In this document: positions 1 through 8,214 of the stretch, one piece after another
Numbering within the stretch: the stretch's first letter is position 1
Layout: each line of letters opens with the position of its first letter
Assembly: GCF_018326005.1 (NCBI RefSeq)
Contig: NZ_AP021903.1
Location: 2,358,001-2,422,000 of the forward strand
Direction of reading: 5' to 3'
Source of the DNA: Pseudomonas sp. Seg1
Lineage (GTDB): Bacteria > Pseudomonadota > Gammaproteobacteria > Pseudomonadales > Pseudomonadaceae
Length of the DNA stretch: 64,000 bases
Made by a program: the position numbers and the translations under genes
The notes under the pieces: generated by a model
The model's input: the letters and a program-made list of their open reading frames with translations, nothing else
Told to the model about the DNA's origin: nothing
Database searches by the model: none

Positions 1-92
1 AACCTTGGTCGCTGTAATTTGCTCCTTGGTGATAGAGCGGTAGTCGGGTATTGGATGACGCTCAATTCGGCGGCAAGCTTTTCTTTGGTCAT
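1..92 (-). pseudogene. phage-type protein fragment, 5' part
   Basis: On the minus strand a reading frame starts with ATG at 92 and reads MTKEKLAAELSVIQYP. It then has to change frame to keep a sensible sequence (…YRSITKEQITATKV) before the window edge. The short, polar, Lys/Glu-rich start looks like a small phage protein and it lies beside two other broken phage-like genes. The rest lies outside the window, so its identity is unknown. The call as part of a decayed prophage is an inference from the neighbours. Confidence 0.3.
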
Positions 93-123
93 GACTTCGT
101 CCTTGCCGCTATAGCGGCTGACT

Positions 124-576
124 TTGAAGGGGGGAGTTAATGCTGGGTTGCGGCTTTGAGACGCTGCTCGAAATCGTCTGGGTATTCGCGTTCGTCTTTG
201 AGGTACTGAGCAGGTCGATCGCTTCAGCCTGTTGATCGGTTAACACATCAATCCGCTGATCCGCTGCGTTCAGGCGCTCCTGCAGGGCATCACGCTCGTC
301 CTGGACGCGCTTGAAGCCGGCCACATCACCAGCTCGTCGTCTTTCGGATCCCACGCTGTGGAGAATCCGAACCGATATCCGTCGCCATTCCACTCAATAC
401 CGGCTGACTTCGCTCATCCTGCAATCTCCAACGCCCGCCGTGCCAGTGCCCCAGGCTCTCAGCTCCGCAAAGGCTTGGCGCGTAGCGGGCAGGCTGTGAA
501 ACCGAACCTCTACTTCGCCGCGGCCCTTCCTCTTCGCCGCGACTTTCTCTGAACGTTCCGCGTTGCTCTTGGCCAT
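124..576 (-). pseudogene. frameshifted phage-associated protein
   Basis: The start at 576 gives MAKSNAERSEKVAAKRKG, a beginning typical of small prophage-encoded regulatory-type proteins in Pseudomonas. The frame continues with RFHSLPATRQAFAELRAWG and is lost near 395. A second frame (393 to about 124) continues on the same strand with a coiled-coil-like stretch (DERDALQERLNAADQRID). I read this as one gene broken by one or more frameshifts, or two adjacent decayed genes. No catalytic motif is visible. Comparison with intact phage homologues would show where the frame changed. Confidence 0.4.
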
Positions 577-720
577 GGTCTACCTCTTCAATTCCGCTGG
601 CCGGCAAGTACAGCCAGTTCAGTAACCTTTAGCCCGACAGTTCGTGATCCATCTCGACACCTAGATTGAAGTGATGGCTAAATGCGATTACGATGCCGCC
701 CCTCATAAGGGAGTTACACA

Positions 721-897
721 ATGTTTCCAAGGTATTTTCGCTGGATCGCAGCATTTGGCATTCTCGCGGCATTGGCGGTGTTGGTAATAACCGGGCTACA
801 GGTGTTTTCCGGCATGGCCTCAGCAGCGGATCTGATACGACCTATCATTGGCGTGGTTGCATTTGGCTGGATGTTCACTCAATCGACCAAGGCTTGA
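721..897 (+). CDS. small membrane protein (58 aa)
   Basis: This 58-codon frame has an ATG at 721 preceded by AAGGGAG at about 709-715, a good ribosome binding site at normal spacing. The protein has one clear hydrophobic segment at residues 9-28 (AAFGILAALAVLVITGLQVF) and a second, weaker one at about 38-51 (LIRPIIGVVAFGWMF), so it is probably an inner-membrane protein with two short spans. It lies on the opposite strand from the broken phage-like genes on each side and looks intact. I do not recognise a family. Small membrane proteins of this kind are common in Pseudomonas prophage remnants. Confidence 0.6.
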   Translation: MFPRYFRWIAAFGILAALAVLVITGLQVFSGMASAADLIRPIIGVVAFGWMFTQSTKA

Positions 898-903
898 GGC
901 GGA

Positions 904-1555
904 TCATGCTGTCACCTTAACCAGCCTCACCCCGGCCATGCTGAACTTGTCGCCTTGGGCTGCGGCCATCGCGTCGAGGTTGTCCCAATCCACGGTGAGC
1001 ATCGAAATAGGGGCGTGGCCGTAGGCGAGGGCTATATCAGCGACTCCAGATCGAACACTTCGGCCTGCAGATTCACCGATGCTTCGGCTGTATTGGCAGT
1101 CTTCGTGGCAGGCTGAGCCGGTGTAGAAACTTTCATCGGTGCGCGGCTGGCGACTGGTGCAGACTCAGCAGTAGCTTCAGCCTCGATTCATTGCAGCTCC
1201 TGGTTGCGGATCTGCTCACGCTGGGTTTCGGCTTTCTGTTCCTCGACATTTTGGTGTTTCGAGATCCGCACCTTGGTCAACGCGACCAGGTCGTCGTTTG
1301 CCTATATCACCAACTGCTGCACTTAGTTGAACAGGACAGGTAGTCGGCGGCGAGTTCGTCCAGGCTGGCCATATTGCTCCGGATTCTGTCGCCAATCTAA
1401 CTTGCGTCGATCTTTGCCCTGGCCAATTCGTAGTTGGCGGAGTCGCGCAGACTGCTGATCATCCTCTTGCTTTTGATGACTCCGGCGAAATCTGCAGGAG
1501 CTGCCGGCATACGCGCTTTGCCACCCAGTGAAGCCTTGAACTGGTCGATGTGCAT
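904..1555 (-). pseudogene. decayed phage protein, possibly recombination-related
   Basis: From an ATG at 1555 the minus strand reads MHIDQFKASLGGKARMP and then an alpha-helical sequence (SSLRDSANYELARAKIDAS) that hits an in-frame stop. Readable protein resumes after it (IGDRIRSNMASLDELAADY). After more stops and frame changes the charged helix KAETQREQIRNQELQ and a credible C-terminus, TVDWDNLDAMAAAQGDKF and VRLVKVTA, can be followed to a stop at 904. The pattern resembles helical accessory regions of phage recombination-type proteins, but I am not sure of the family. Several independent lesions show the gene is dead. Confidence 0.5.
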
Positions 1556-1985
1556 CTGAAGTGCCTAGGCTGCAGTCATGACGATATCTGCTGTACAGGT
1601 TTGTGTGTGTACAGTAATCGTGGCGCCAAGTGGGCGAGGGTGAGGTAGCGCGCTGTAGCATTTTTGGATGGTTCCTAGGCAGAACGCCGGAGGAGGAAAG
1701 TACACGCACTTCGACTGCATTTGCCACCGCGGGACTTTGAGGCGAAGTTATTGCGCCACCATGGCAAGGTGACCACAGATCCTACATAGGTCATTGAATA
1801 ATAAGGAAAATATGCAGTTTAGCCAGTCTATAAAAGCTACATATCAACCTATAGAAGTCAATAAGTGATTACCGGGCGCTGCCAAAAGAATGTTGATTGC
1901 CTAACAGCGGTCTGTTAAAAAGCCGCCTGATTTGCCGGCCCCTGCGTCTCTGAGGCAAACAACGCAAAAGTAATAAGGAAGTTAC
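1556..1985. other. non-coding stretch, relatively AT-rich
   Basis: Nothing convincing is coded here. The stretch separates the phage remnant from the lipoprotein genes. It holds an 18-codon reading frame at 1812 with a GGA upstream that may be vestigial, and AT-rich sequence around 1795-1870 that could contain the promoter for the lipoprotein genes. No clear -35/-10 pair could be assigned by eye. Confidence 0.4.
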
Positions 1986-2192
1986 GTGCTACGGAAGTTG
2001 ATCTTGATTCTGGCGGTCTCGCCACTGAGTGGTTGCGCTTGGTTTGGGGCTGTTACGAACCCTCCCTATGACTGCTATGACGGCGTCAAGGGCGAGTACG
2101 TGCTCGCGCAGTTTCTCGGCCCCCTTGTCCTCATTGATTTGCCGTTCACTTTCGTGGCAGATTCGGTTTCACTTCCTTTTTGCTGGTACTGA
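1986..2192 (+). CDS. YceK/YidQ-type lipoprotein, copy 1
   Basis: The 68-residue product starts MLRKLILILAVSPLSGCAWF, a short lipoprotein signal with lipobox LSGC, so lipidation at Cys17 is expected. The C-terminal half has the signature of the YceK/YidQ (DUF1375) family: a run ending in LVLIDLPFTFVADSVSLPF. The start is GTG, chosen because AATAAGGAAGTTAC lies directly upstream. It is the first of three tandem paralogues, each with nearly the same leader and a GTG start. Function in the family is poorly known; the proteins are small envelope lipoproteins. There is no terminator between copies, so co-transcription is likely. Confidence 0.8.
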   Translation: MLRKLILILAVSPLSGCAWFGAVTNPPYDCYDGVKGEYVLAQFLGPLVLIDLPFTFVADSVSLPFCWY

Positions 2193-2258
2193 GCTTGCCC
2201 TCGTTATTAGTTGCGAGTTAGTGCGAGTTTCACAACGGATAAGTAATAAGGAAGTTAA

Positions 2259-2465
2259 GTGTTACGCCAGCTGATCTTGATTTTGGCTACCTCGCAGTTG
2301 AACGGCTGCGCATGGTTTGCCGCCAATTCCTATGGCCCTATTTCGTGCTTTAACGGAACGGAGTACGAGTTCAAGGAATTGATGCCAATCATCGGGCCTT
2401 TCATCATTATCGACCTGCCTTTTACGTTGGTTGCCGACACGCTGGCGGTTCCTGCTTGCTTGTAG
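2259..2465 (+). CDS. YceK/YidQ-type lipoprotein, copy 2
   Basis: This 68-residue paralogue of the preceding gene starts MLRQLILILATSQLNGCAWF, with lipobox LNGC and the acylated Cys at 17. The family motif is IIIDLPFTLVADTLAVP near the C-terminus. The GTG start at 2259 is preceded by AATAAGGAAGTTAA, almost identical to the leader of copy 1, so the duplication included the ribosome binding site. Copies 1 and 2 share the leader and signal peptide closely but differ in the middle segment, which suggests an old duplication with a diversified surface region. Role unknown beyond envelope lipoprotein. Confidence 0.8.
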   Translation: MLRQLILILATSQLNGCAWFAANSYGPISCFNGTEYEFKELMPIIGPFIIIDLPFTLVADTLAVPACL

Positions 2466-2565
2466 GGCCTGCATAAAAACCACCAAAGCCCGCGCTTGGT
2501 GGTATTGCATCGGCTATTTGTTGTCGCGGGATGCGCAGTTTTTGAATGAGTGATAAGGACGTTAC

Positions 2566-2814
2566 GTGTTGCGTAAAGTGATTTTGCTGGTTTTGAGTGC
2601 CAGTCTAAGTGGGTGTGCGGCAACTGCGATGCGGTTGGATTACGACGAGCATCGATGCCCCTACATTGGCCTGAGATTGGATTGGTGGCTAGTAGGTACA
2701 TCCCACGGAAAGCTGATTCCTTTTTTGCTTATCGACGCGCCGTTTTCGTTTGTGGTCGATACAGTCTTTTTCCCCTTCGAGTATCAATATATCGACGACT
2801 GCCCAAGGCAGTGA
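2566..2814 (+). CDS. YceK/YidQ-type lipoprotein, copy 3
   Basis: This third member of the tandem set is the longest, at 82 residues. It starts MLRKVILLVLSASLSGCAAT, with lipobox LSGC, and carries the family motif as LIDAPFSFVVDTVFFPFEY near the end. The GTG start at 2566 follows GATAAGGACGTTAC, a diverged version of the shared leader. The middle region (residues 20-50) is unrelated by eye to copies 1 and 2. The gene closes the tandem array; about 100 bases with nothing recognisable follow before the convergent gene at 2919. Confidence 0.8.
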   Translation: MLRKVILLVLSASLSGCAATAMRLDYDEHRCPYIGLRLDWWLVGTSHGKLIPFLLIDAPFSFVVDTVFFPFEYQYIDDCPRQ

Positions 2815-2918
2815 CGTCAATTTCGATCTACAGAGGGAGGCCTTGGCGCAGCATATCTCAGAGTACAAGAAGCCTTTAGCGCCAACGCTTCTTGCACGGC
2901 AATTGCCGGTAACGAATG

Positions 2919-3200
2919 CTACTGTTTCGGCTCCTTCTTGAGGTCCTCCGAATCGCTCGAAGTGGCTGCATCTTTTTCTGTCTCATGCGGCTGCGCCCCG
3001 GAATTACCTCCCGAAGATTCCTCACCTTTTTTGTTGGCCTTCTCATCATTGGCGCGCGAACTTTTGGACTGATTGACGCCTGGCAGAGCATTGGGCGGGG
3101 CGGCGGATTCTGCTGTTGTCTTTTCAGTTGCCAAGGCGTGGAGCGGGCCGAGGATAAGCAGGCTGGCGAGCGATAGGGCGGTCATGTTCTTGTTCATCAT
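2919..3200 (-). CDS. small secreted hydrophilic protein (93 aa)
   Basis: The start at 3200 (MMNKNMTALSLASLLILGP) is preceded on the minus strand by GGAAGG, a good ribosome binding site. Residues 1-24 form a signal peptide that probably ends after HALA. The mature part is very polar and rich in Lys, Glu, Ser and Asn, with no domain that I recognise, and looks disordered (KANKKGEESSGGNSG). It lies between the lipoprotein array and rtcR, in the same direction as rtcR, but belongs to no obvious operon. It is probably periplasmic; its function is unknown. Confidence 0.55.
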   Translation of the reverse strand: MMNKNMTALSLASLLILGPLHALATEKTTAESAAPPNALPGVNQSKSSRANDEKANKKGEESSGGNSGAQPHETEKDAATSSDSEDLKKEPKQ

Positions 3201-3281
3201 CTAAGCCTTCCACGCAGGGGGTGTACCGTATTGGAAGTGCGCCGAAGGCAAAGGTGCTCGGCGCTGGACGAGTGGTAGGCA

Positions 3282-4883
3282 TTACGATTGGGTTATGCCG
3301 CTCCACTCGAGCCCGAATCGCGTCAGATATTTCCTCAGTCGATCGGCATCATTCGGCTGCGCCTTGGCTTGTCGCGATACTCCAAACAGTTTTCGCCCGG
3401 CATCTGACAGGCTGTCGGCCTGTCGGCAAACCTCAAGCACACCCTTCAATTGCAGGCGATCAAACAGATCCATGCTCTCGCCATTTCCCGGCAACTCATC
3501 CGTAATGCCTGCGGGTTGCGCCAGACCCCATGCGTAGCGCAACCGATCAATTTCCTCCTGCACTTGCGCTTCATCAATCCGCCCACTGTCAGCCAACGTC
3601 GCCATCCGCGTGATCGACGCCGATAGTTCGCGAAAATTGCCCAGCCATGCCGCTTCCCTGGAGCTGGCGAACGCCAGGTAGCGGCGGCGTGCTTCCAGGT
3701 TGAAACGCACCAGTTGCCCATGTTCACGAGCGTGGCGTTCCAGCTCGAAATCGATGTTCGGCTCGATATCCTCGCGACGTCCCGCGAGACCGGGAAGGTC
3801 GAAAGTCCACAGGTTGATGCGCGCGTACAGGTCCTCGCGGAACAAGCCTTCAGCAACCCGGCTGCGCAAGTCGCGATGGGTGCCGGCGATGATCAGGAAG
3901 TCGCTGTCGACTTCCTTGTCCGAGCCGAGCGGGAAGAAGCGTTTTTCTTCAATCGCCTTGAGCAGCATTGCCTGTTCGTCTGCGCCCAGTTCGCCGATTT
4001 CATCGAGAAACAACATGCCACCATCGGCCGCCCGCAGCAGTCCGTCGCGGGCGTTTTGTGCGCCGGTGAATGCGCCTTTGACGTGGCCGAACAATGCAGA
4101 CATTGCGCCGTCGCCGCGCAGGGTAGCGCAGTTCACTTCGACAAAGCGGCCCTGCATCTGATGGCGGCTGCGCTTGAGCTCGAAGATGCGTCGGGCGAGA
4201 AAGGATTTGCCGGCGCCGGTCGGGCCGATCAGCAGCATCGGCGCTTTAGAGCGCACCGCCACGCGTTCGATCTGTTCGATGGAGCGGTTGAATGCGGCAT
4301 TGCGCGTGGCGATGCCCGACTTCAAGAACTCGAGGCCTTCCAGGCGTTTGTTGGCGAAGCGCGAGGCGATGCGATCATAGCGCGACAGGTCGAGGTCGAT
4401 CAGGGCGTGAGTGCCGGTGGCGTGTTCGTCTTCGCTTTTGCGTTTGGCGGGCGAAGTCTGGATCAGGCGTGCCGGCAGGTAGCGCGCTTCGGTCAGCAGG
4501 AACCAGCAAATCTGCGCGACGTGGGTGCCGGTGGTGATGTGAACCAGATAGTCCTCCTGCTCGGTGTCGAAATCGTAGGCGGTGGTGAAGTCGTGCAGTG
4601 CGCCGTAGACCTCTTCGAAATCCCACGGATTACGCAGCGACATCGGGTGCAGGCGCACTTCGGTTTCCGGGGAGATCTGTTGGATATCAGCGCGAACGCG
4701 CTCGGCGAGGCTGATATCGCGGGCATCGACACCGTGAATCAGTTCCAGGCGGTTGATCAGCACATCCGGCTGTTGGCACAAACCTACGCTGGGTCGCCAG
4801 TGGCTCCAGCGGTTGGCGCCTTTACCGACGCGATCAAGGGTGGCTCCGATAAAACCGATGGCGACTGTGCGTTTGTTGGGCAT
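3282..4883 (-). CDS. rtcR: RtcR, sigma54-dependent activator of RNA repair operon
   Basis: RtcR is the bacterial enhancer-binding protein that switches on rtcBA. The frame is open further upstream, but the start at 4883 (MPNKRTVAIGFIGATLD) gives 533 residues, the usual length. The N-terminal half is the CARF-like sensor domain of RtcR (conserved HITTGTHVAQICWFLL at about 115-130). An AAA+ domain follows: Walker A GPTGAGKS near 220, the sigma54-contacting loop GAFTGA near 275, and Walker B GGMLFLDEIGEL. A short helical DNA-binding end follows. In enterobacteria the sensor responds to RNA ends with 2',3'-cyclic phosphate. The gene diverges from the operon it should control, with a sigma54 promoter in the spacer. 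Confidence 0.95.
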   Translation of the reverse strand: MPNKRTVAIGFIGATLDRVGKGANRWSHWRPSVGLCQQPDVLINRLELIHGVDARDISLAERVRADIQQISPETEVRLHPMSLRNPWDFEEVYGALHDFTTAYDFDTEQEDYLVHITTGTHVAQICWFLLTEARYLPARLIQTSPAKRKSEDEHATGTHALIDLDLSRYDRIASRFANKRLEGLEFLKSGIATRNAAFNRSIEQIERVAVRSKAPMLLIGPTGAGKSFLARRIFELKRSRHQMQGRFVEVNCATLRGDGAMSALFGHVKGAFTGAQNARDGLLRAADGGMLFLDEIGELGADEQAMLLKAIEEKRFFPLGSDKEVDSDFLIIAGTHRDLRSRVAEGLFREDLYARINLWTFDLPGLAGRREDIEPNIDFELERHAREHGQLVRFNLEARRRYLAFASSREAAWLGNFRELSASITRMATLADSGRIDEAQVQEEIDRLRYAWGLAQPAGITDELPGNGESMDLFDRLQLKGVLEVCRQADSLSDAGRKLFGVSRQAKAQPNDADRLRKYLTRFGLEWSGITQS

Positions 4884-5029
4884 GTTTATCTCAGAAGATA
4901 AAAGACGATATCCAATGATAGATTTTCGTTGATGGGCTTGTCGCGAATTTAATTGGCAGAAGCGCTCTAAAAAATAAAAACCGTTATAAATCAATAAGAT
5001 AAAAATAATTAAAAAAACAAAAACAAAAC

Positions 5030-5045
5030 TGGCACAGCGGCTGCA
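5030..5045 (+). promoter_or_regulatory. sigma54 (-24/-12) promoter of the RNA-repair operon
   Basis: TGGCACAGCGGCTGCA matches the RpoN consensus TGGCAC-N5-TTGCA at every position but one, with the required GG-N10-GC spacing. It is 42 bases before the start of the TROVE gene, downstream of the divergent rtcR, as expected for an RtcR-activated promoter. The sequence upstream (4920-5025) is very AT-rich, which fits a bendable region between enhancer and promoter. I could not identify the RtcR binding site itself. Confidence 0.85.
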
Positions 5046-5087
5046 ATACCTATCGCAACGAACAGGACAACACAGCGAGACGCCACG

Positions 5088-6635
5088 ATGGCCAACCAGA
5101 ATCTCTTCAATACGCAATCGAATCACTTGCCAGCCTGCGACACTCTGAATGCCTCCGGTGCCTCGGCCTATGCCTACACACCCAAGCATCAACTGGCTCA
5201 ATTGGCAGTGACCGGTTGCCTCAACCAGACCTTTTACGCTTCTGCTGAAAGCCAACTGGAGCAAGTGTTGAAACTGGTGGCCGAACTGGACAGTAGCTTC
5301 GTTGCCAAGGCGGCGATTTACGCTCGTAAAAAAGGCCATATGAAAGACATGCCGGCATTGCTGTTGGCCGCATTGACCGCTCAGCGTTCAATGCTGGTGC
5401 CACAGGTTTTCGAGCAAGTGATCGATAGCGGCAAAATGTTGCGCAACTTTGTGCAGATCCTCCGCAGCGGTGCGACCGGGCGTAAATCCCTTGGTTCGCA
5501 GCCGAAGCGATTGGTGCAGAACTGGTTGAACAGCGCGACTGAACGCCAACTCTTGCAAGCATCGATTGGCAATCAGCCTTCGTTGGCAGATGTCGTGAAA
5601 ATGGTTCATCCAAAACCTGCTGAAGCCTGGCGCGAAGCGTTCTTCGCCTGGTTGATCGGTAAACCGGTGGATGTGCAGGCGCTTCCGCAATTGACCCGCG
5701 ATCTGCTGGCGTTTCGCAGCGGTGCCAGTGAAGAAGTGCCAGCGGTGCCGTTCCAGTTGCTCGGCAACGAAACCTTGAGCAAGGAACAATGGGCCGCTCA
5801 GGCTCGCAACATGGGCTGGCAGGGGCTGCGTATCAACCTCAACACTCTGGCTCGCCACGGTGCGTTTGAAGTGCCAGGTTGCGTCGAGTATGTGGCGGCG
5901 CGGTTGGCGGATCCGCAAGAAGTTGCCAAGGCGCGGGTGTATCCGTACCAGTTGCTGGCGGCCTATCGAATGATGGGTGAGGACATTCCAGCGCGGATAC
6001 GTGAAGCGTTGCAGGATGCACTGGAATTGTCGTTGGCCAACGTGCCACAACTGCAAGGCTCAGTGGTGGTTTGCCCGGATGTCTCGGGCTCGATGGGCAG
6101 CCCGGCAACCGGTTATCGCCAAGGCGCGACCTCGGTGGTGCGTTGCATCGATGTCGCGGCGCTGGTGGCAGCAGCCGTATTGCGCAAACAACCGCTGGCA
6201 CGGGTGATGCCGTTCGAAGTGGGCGTGGTGGATATCCAGCTCAACCCGCGTGACAGCGTGATCAGTAATGCGGAGAAACTCGCCGGTATTTTTGGCGGTG
6301 GCACCAACTGCTCGGCACCGCTGGCGAAACTGGCCGACAGTAAGGCCAGGGTCGACACGCTGATTCTGGTATCGGACAACGAATCCTGGATCGACATACG
6401 ACGTCGGGGAGCCAGTGAGACGATGCGTCAATGGGAGCGGATCAAGCAGATCAACCCGCAGGCGCGACTGGTGTGCATCGATATCCAGCCTGGCCATGCA
6501 ACACAGGCAGCGGATCGCGATGACATCTTGAATGTCGGTGGTTTCAGCGATGCGGTGTTTGATGTGATCGAGCAGTTCACCCGCGGTCATTACGGTGCGC
6601 AGCATTGGGTTGAAGCGATCGAAAATATGCAATGA
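5088..6635 (+). CDS. rsr: TROVE-domain Ro60 homologue (Rsr)
   Basis: This 515-residue protein has the two parts of Ro60/Rsr. A helical HEAT-like TROVE ring covers about residues 20-330 (for example DSSFVAKAAIYARKKGHMKD and ILRSGATGRKSLG). A C-terminal von Willebrand A domain has a MIDAS motif DVSGSMGS near residue 330. Ro proteins bind the ends of misfolded RNA and Y RNAs and, in bacteria, help nucleases such as PNPase. It is the first gene behind the sigma54 promoter. The next element is a tRNA-like RNA and then rtcB, the arrangement known as rsr-yrl-rtcBA in Salmonella. The ATG at 5088 gives a full-length family member. Confidence 0.9.
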   Translation: MANQNLFNTQSNHLPACDTLNASGASAYAYTPKHQLAQLAVTGCLNQTFYASAESQLEQVLKLVAELDSSFVAKAAIYARKKGHMKDMPALLLAALTAQRSMLVPQVFEQVIDSGKMLRNFVQILRSGATGRKSLGSQPKRLVQNWLNSATERQLLQASIGNQPSLADVVKMVHPKPAEAWREAFFAWLIGKPVDVQALPQLTRDLLAFRSGASEEVPAVPFQLLGNETLSKEQWAAQARNMGWQGLRINLNTLARHGAFEVPGCVEYVAARLADPQEVAKARVYPYQLLAAYRMMGEDIPARIREALQDALELSLANVPQLQGSVVVCPDVSGSMGSPATGYRQGATSVVRCIDVAALVAAAVLRKQPLARVMPFEVGVVDIQLNPRDSVISNAEKLAGIFGGGTNCSAPLAKLADSKARVDTLILVSDNESWIDIRRRGASETMRQWERIKQINPQARLVCIDIQPGHATQAADRDDILNVGGFSDAVFDVIEQFTRGHYGAQHWVEAIENMQ

Positions 6636-6721
6636 ATTGATTTATCACAGGCGCTGAATGCTGATGGGACTACATCCAAGACGTCTCATCAAACCCTTGT
6701 CAGCGCGTGTGACGGCACGAA

Positions 6722-6874
6722 TGCCGGGTGGCTGTACATTGGAGTCCGGTTAATCCCGGAGCGCCGCAACGCGCAACAGTCACCCACTTTTGTCGTGCCA
6801 CCTTATTTGTAGTGAAGGCAGCGAATGCGACAGGTACTCCATAGGAAACGCGGGTTCGAATCCCGCCCCGGCAA
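6722..6874 (+). ncRNA. Y-like RNA with tRNA-mimic fold (YrlA type)
   Basis: A perfect T-arm lies at 6850-6866 (GCGGG TTCGAAT CCCGC). Directly after it CCCGGCA (6867-6873) pairs in all seven positions with TGCCGGG (6722-6728), a complete tRNA-like acceptor stem. Between them are about 120 bases instead of an anticodon arm. These can form TGGAGT/ACTCCA (6740-6745 with 6836-6841), a CCGG hairpin (6746-6759) and TGTCG/CGACA (6791-6795 with 6828-6832). CGG, not CCA, follows the discriminator A. It lies between the Ro homologue and rtcB, where YrlA RNAs, which carry a tRNA-like domain and bind Ro, are found. The D-arm is not resolved and the transcript ends are guesses. Confidence 0.8.
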
Positions 6875-6897
6875 CGGGGGCTTAAATCAGGCGGAGC

Positions 6898-6915
6898 CAC
6901 AGTGTCTGTGTTTTT
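6898..6915 (+). terminator. weak hairpin plus T-run after the Y-like RNA
   Basis: CACAG-TGT-CTGTG is followed by five T residues. The stem is only five pairs, so it may give partial termination or mark a processing point that lowers rtcB relative to the RNA. Distal genes are still expected to be read from the same promoter. Confidence 0.35.
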
Positions 6916-6973
6916 GTCGCTGCTACGAACGGAACAACGCCGAATGATCGGCCAATGAATAAAGAATAGAGAA

Positions 6974-8200
6974 ATGAAAGAACATACCTACCAACTGCTT
7001 GAAGTCGCCAACGGCAAGCCGATCAAGCTCTGGACCGAAGGCGTCCCGGTCGAAAACGAGGCACGCGAACAGTTGATGAACACCGCGAAGATGCCGTTCA
7101 TCTTCAAGCATCTGGCGGTCATGCCGGACGTGCATCTGGGCAAGGGCTCGACCATCGGCAGCGTGATTCCAACGGTTGGCGCGATCATTCCGGCTGCGGT
7201 CGGCGTGGACATTGGTTGCGGCATGATCGCGGCGCGTACGTCGCTGACTGCCGCCGATCTGCCGGACAATCTGCTCGGGCTGCGCAGTGCCATCGAGCAA
7301 GCGGTGCCACACGGCCGCAGTTCACCCCGGTCGCGGCGTGACAAGGGCGCCTGGGACGAGATTCCGCAACAGGCCGATCAGGCATGGGCGGCATTGCATC
7401 CGCGGTTCAAGTTGATCACCGACAAGTATCCGAAAATGGCCAACACCAACAACCGCGGGCATTTGGGCACTTTGGGCAGCGGCAACCACTTCATCGAAGT
7501 GTGCCTGGATGAAGCCAATCGGGTCTGGTTCATGTTGCACAGCGGTTCACGCGGTGTCGGTAACGCCATCGGCAACCTGTTCATTCAAATGGCCCAGGCG
7601 GATATGCGTCAGCACATCGCCAACCTGCCGGACCGCGACCTGGCGTACTTCGAAGAAGGCAGTCAGCACTTTGATGATTACGTGGAGGCGGTGGGCTGGG
7701 CGCAGGACTTCGCCAAACAGAACCGTGAGTTGATGATGCGAGCGGTGATTCAGGCGACGCGGCAGATCATCCGCAAACCGTTCGAAGTGGCGTTGGAGGC
7801 GGTCAACTGCCACCACAACTACGTGCAGAGAGAGCGGCATTTCGGCGAAGACATTCTGGTCACCCGCAAAGGTGCGGTGTCGGCGAAGAAGGGCGAGCTG
7901 GGGATTATTCCGGGCTCGATGGGCGCCAAGAGTTTCATTGTCCGCGGTCTGGGCAACGAAGAGTCGTTCAGCTCCTGCAGCCACGGCGCCGGTCGCACCA
8001 TGAGTCGCACCAAGGCGAAGAACACCTTCACCGTCGAAGATCAGATCCGCGCCACCGCTCATGTGGAGTGCCGTAAGGATGAAGCGGTGATCGACGAAAT
8101 TCCGATGGCCTACAAGGACATCGACAAAGTCATGCACGCCCAGCGTGAGCTGGTGGAAGTGCTGCACACCCTGCGTCAGGTGGTGTGCGTCAAAGGTTAA
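6974..8200 (+). CDS. rtcB: RtcB RNA ligase
   Basis: RtcB joins RNA 2',3'-cyclic phosphate or 3'-phosphate ends to 5'-hydroxyl ends using GTP and Mn2+. The 408-residue length equals that of the E. coli enzyme. Visible motifs are PDVHLGKGSTIGS, GVDIGCGM with the metal-binding Cys at 82, GTLGSGNHFIEV, LHSGSRGVGN, NCHHNY, and GIIPGSMG followed by CSHGAGR, whose His is the guanylylated residue. GAGAA lies just before the ATG at 6974. It follows the Y-like RNA and precedes a nucleotidyltransferase and rtcA in one operon. Confidence 0.96.
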   Translation: MKEHTYQLLEVANGKPIKLWTEGVPVENEAREQLMNTAKMPFIFKHLAVMPDVHLGKGSTIGSVIPTVGAIIPAAVGVDIGCGMIAARTSLTAADLPDNLLGLRSAIEQAVPHGRSSPRSRRDKGAWDEIPQQADQAWAALHPRFKLITDKYPKMANTNNRGHLGTLGSGNHFIEVCLDEANRVWFMLHSGSRGVGNAIGNLFIQMAQADMRQHIANLPDRDLAYFEEGSQHFDDYVEAVGWAQDFAKQNRELMMRAVIQATRQIIRKPFEVALEAVNCHHNYVQRERHFGEDILVTRKGAVSAKKGELGIIPGSMGAKSFIVRGLGNEESFSSCSHGAGRTMSRTKAKNTFTVEDQIRATAHVECRKDEAVIDEIPMAYKDIDKVMHAQRELVEVLHTLRQVVCVKG

Positions 8201-8214
8201 AAGGAAAAGATGTC

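Noticed and set aside
4884..5339. A 152-codon N-terminal extension of RtcR
   Set aside because: The extension would run through the divergent sigma54 promoter and the TROVE gene start. The family length and the start MPNKRTVAIGFIG at 4883 fit better.
6700..6900. A canonical tRNA, or a minus-strand 66-codon frame, at the T-arm-like sequence
   Set aside because: There is no anticodon arm; about 120 bases separate the acceptor strand from the T-arm. The minus-strand frame has no ribosome binding site and covers the RNA structure.
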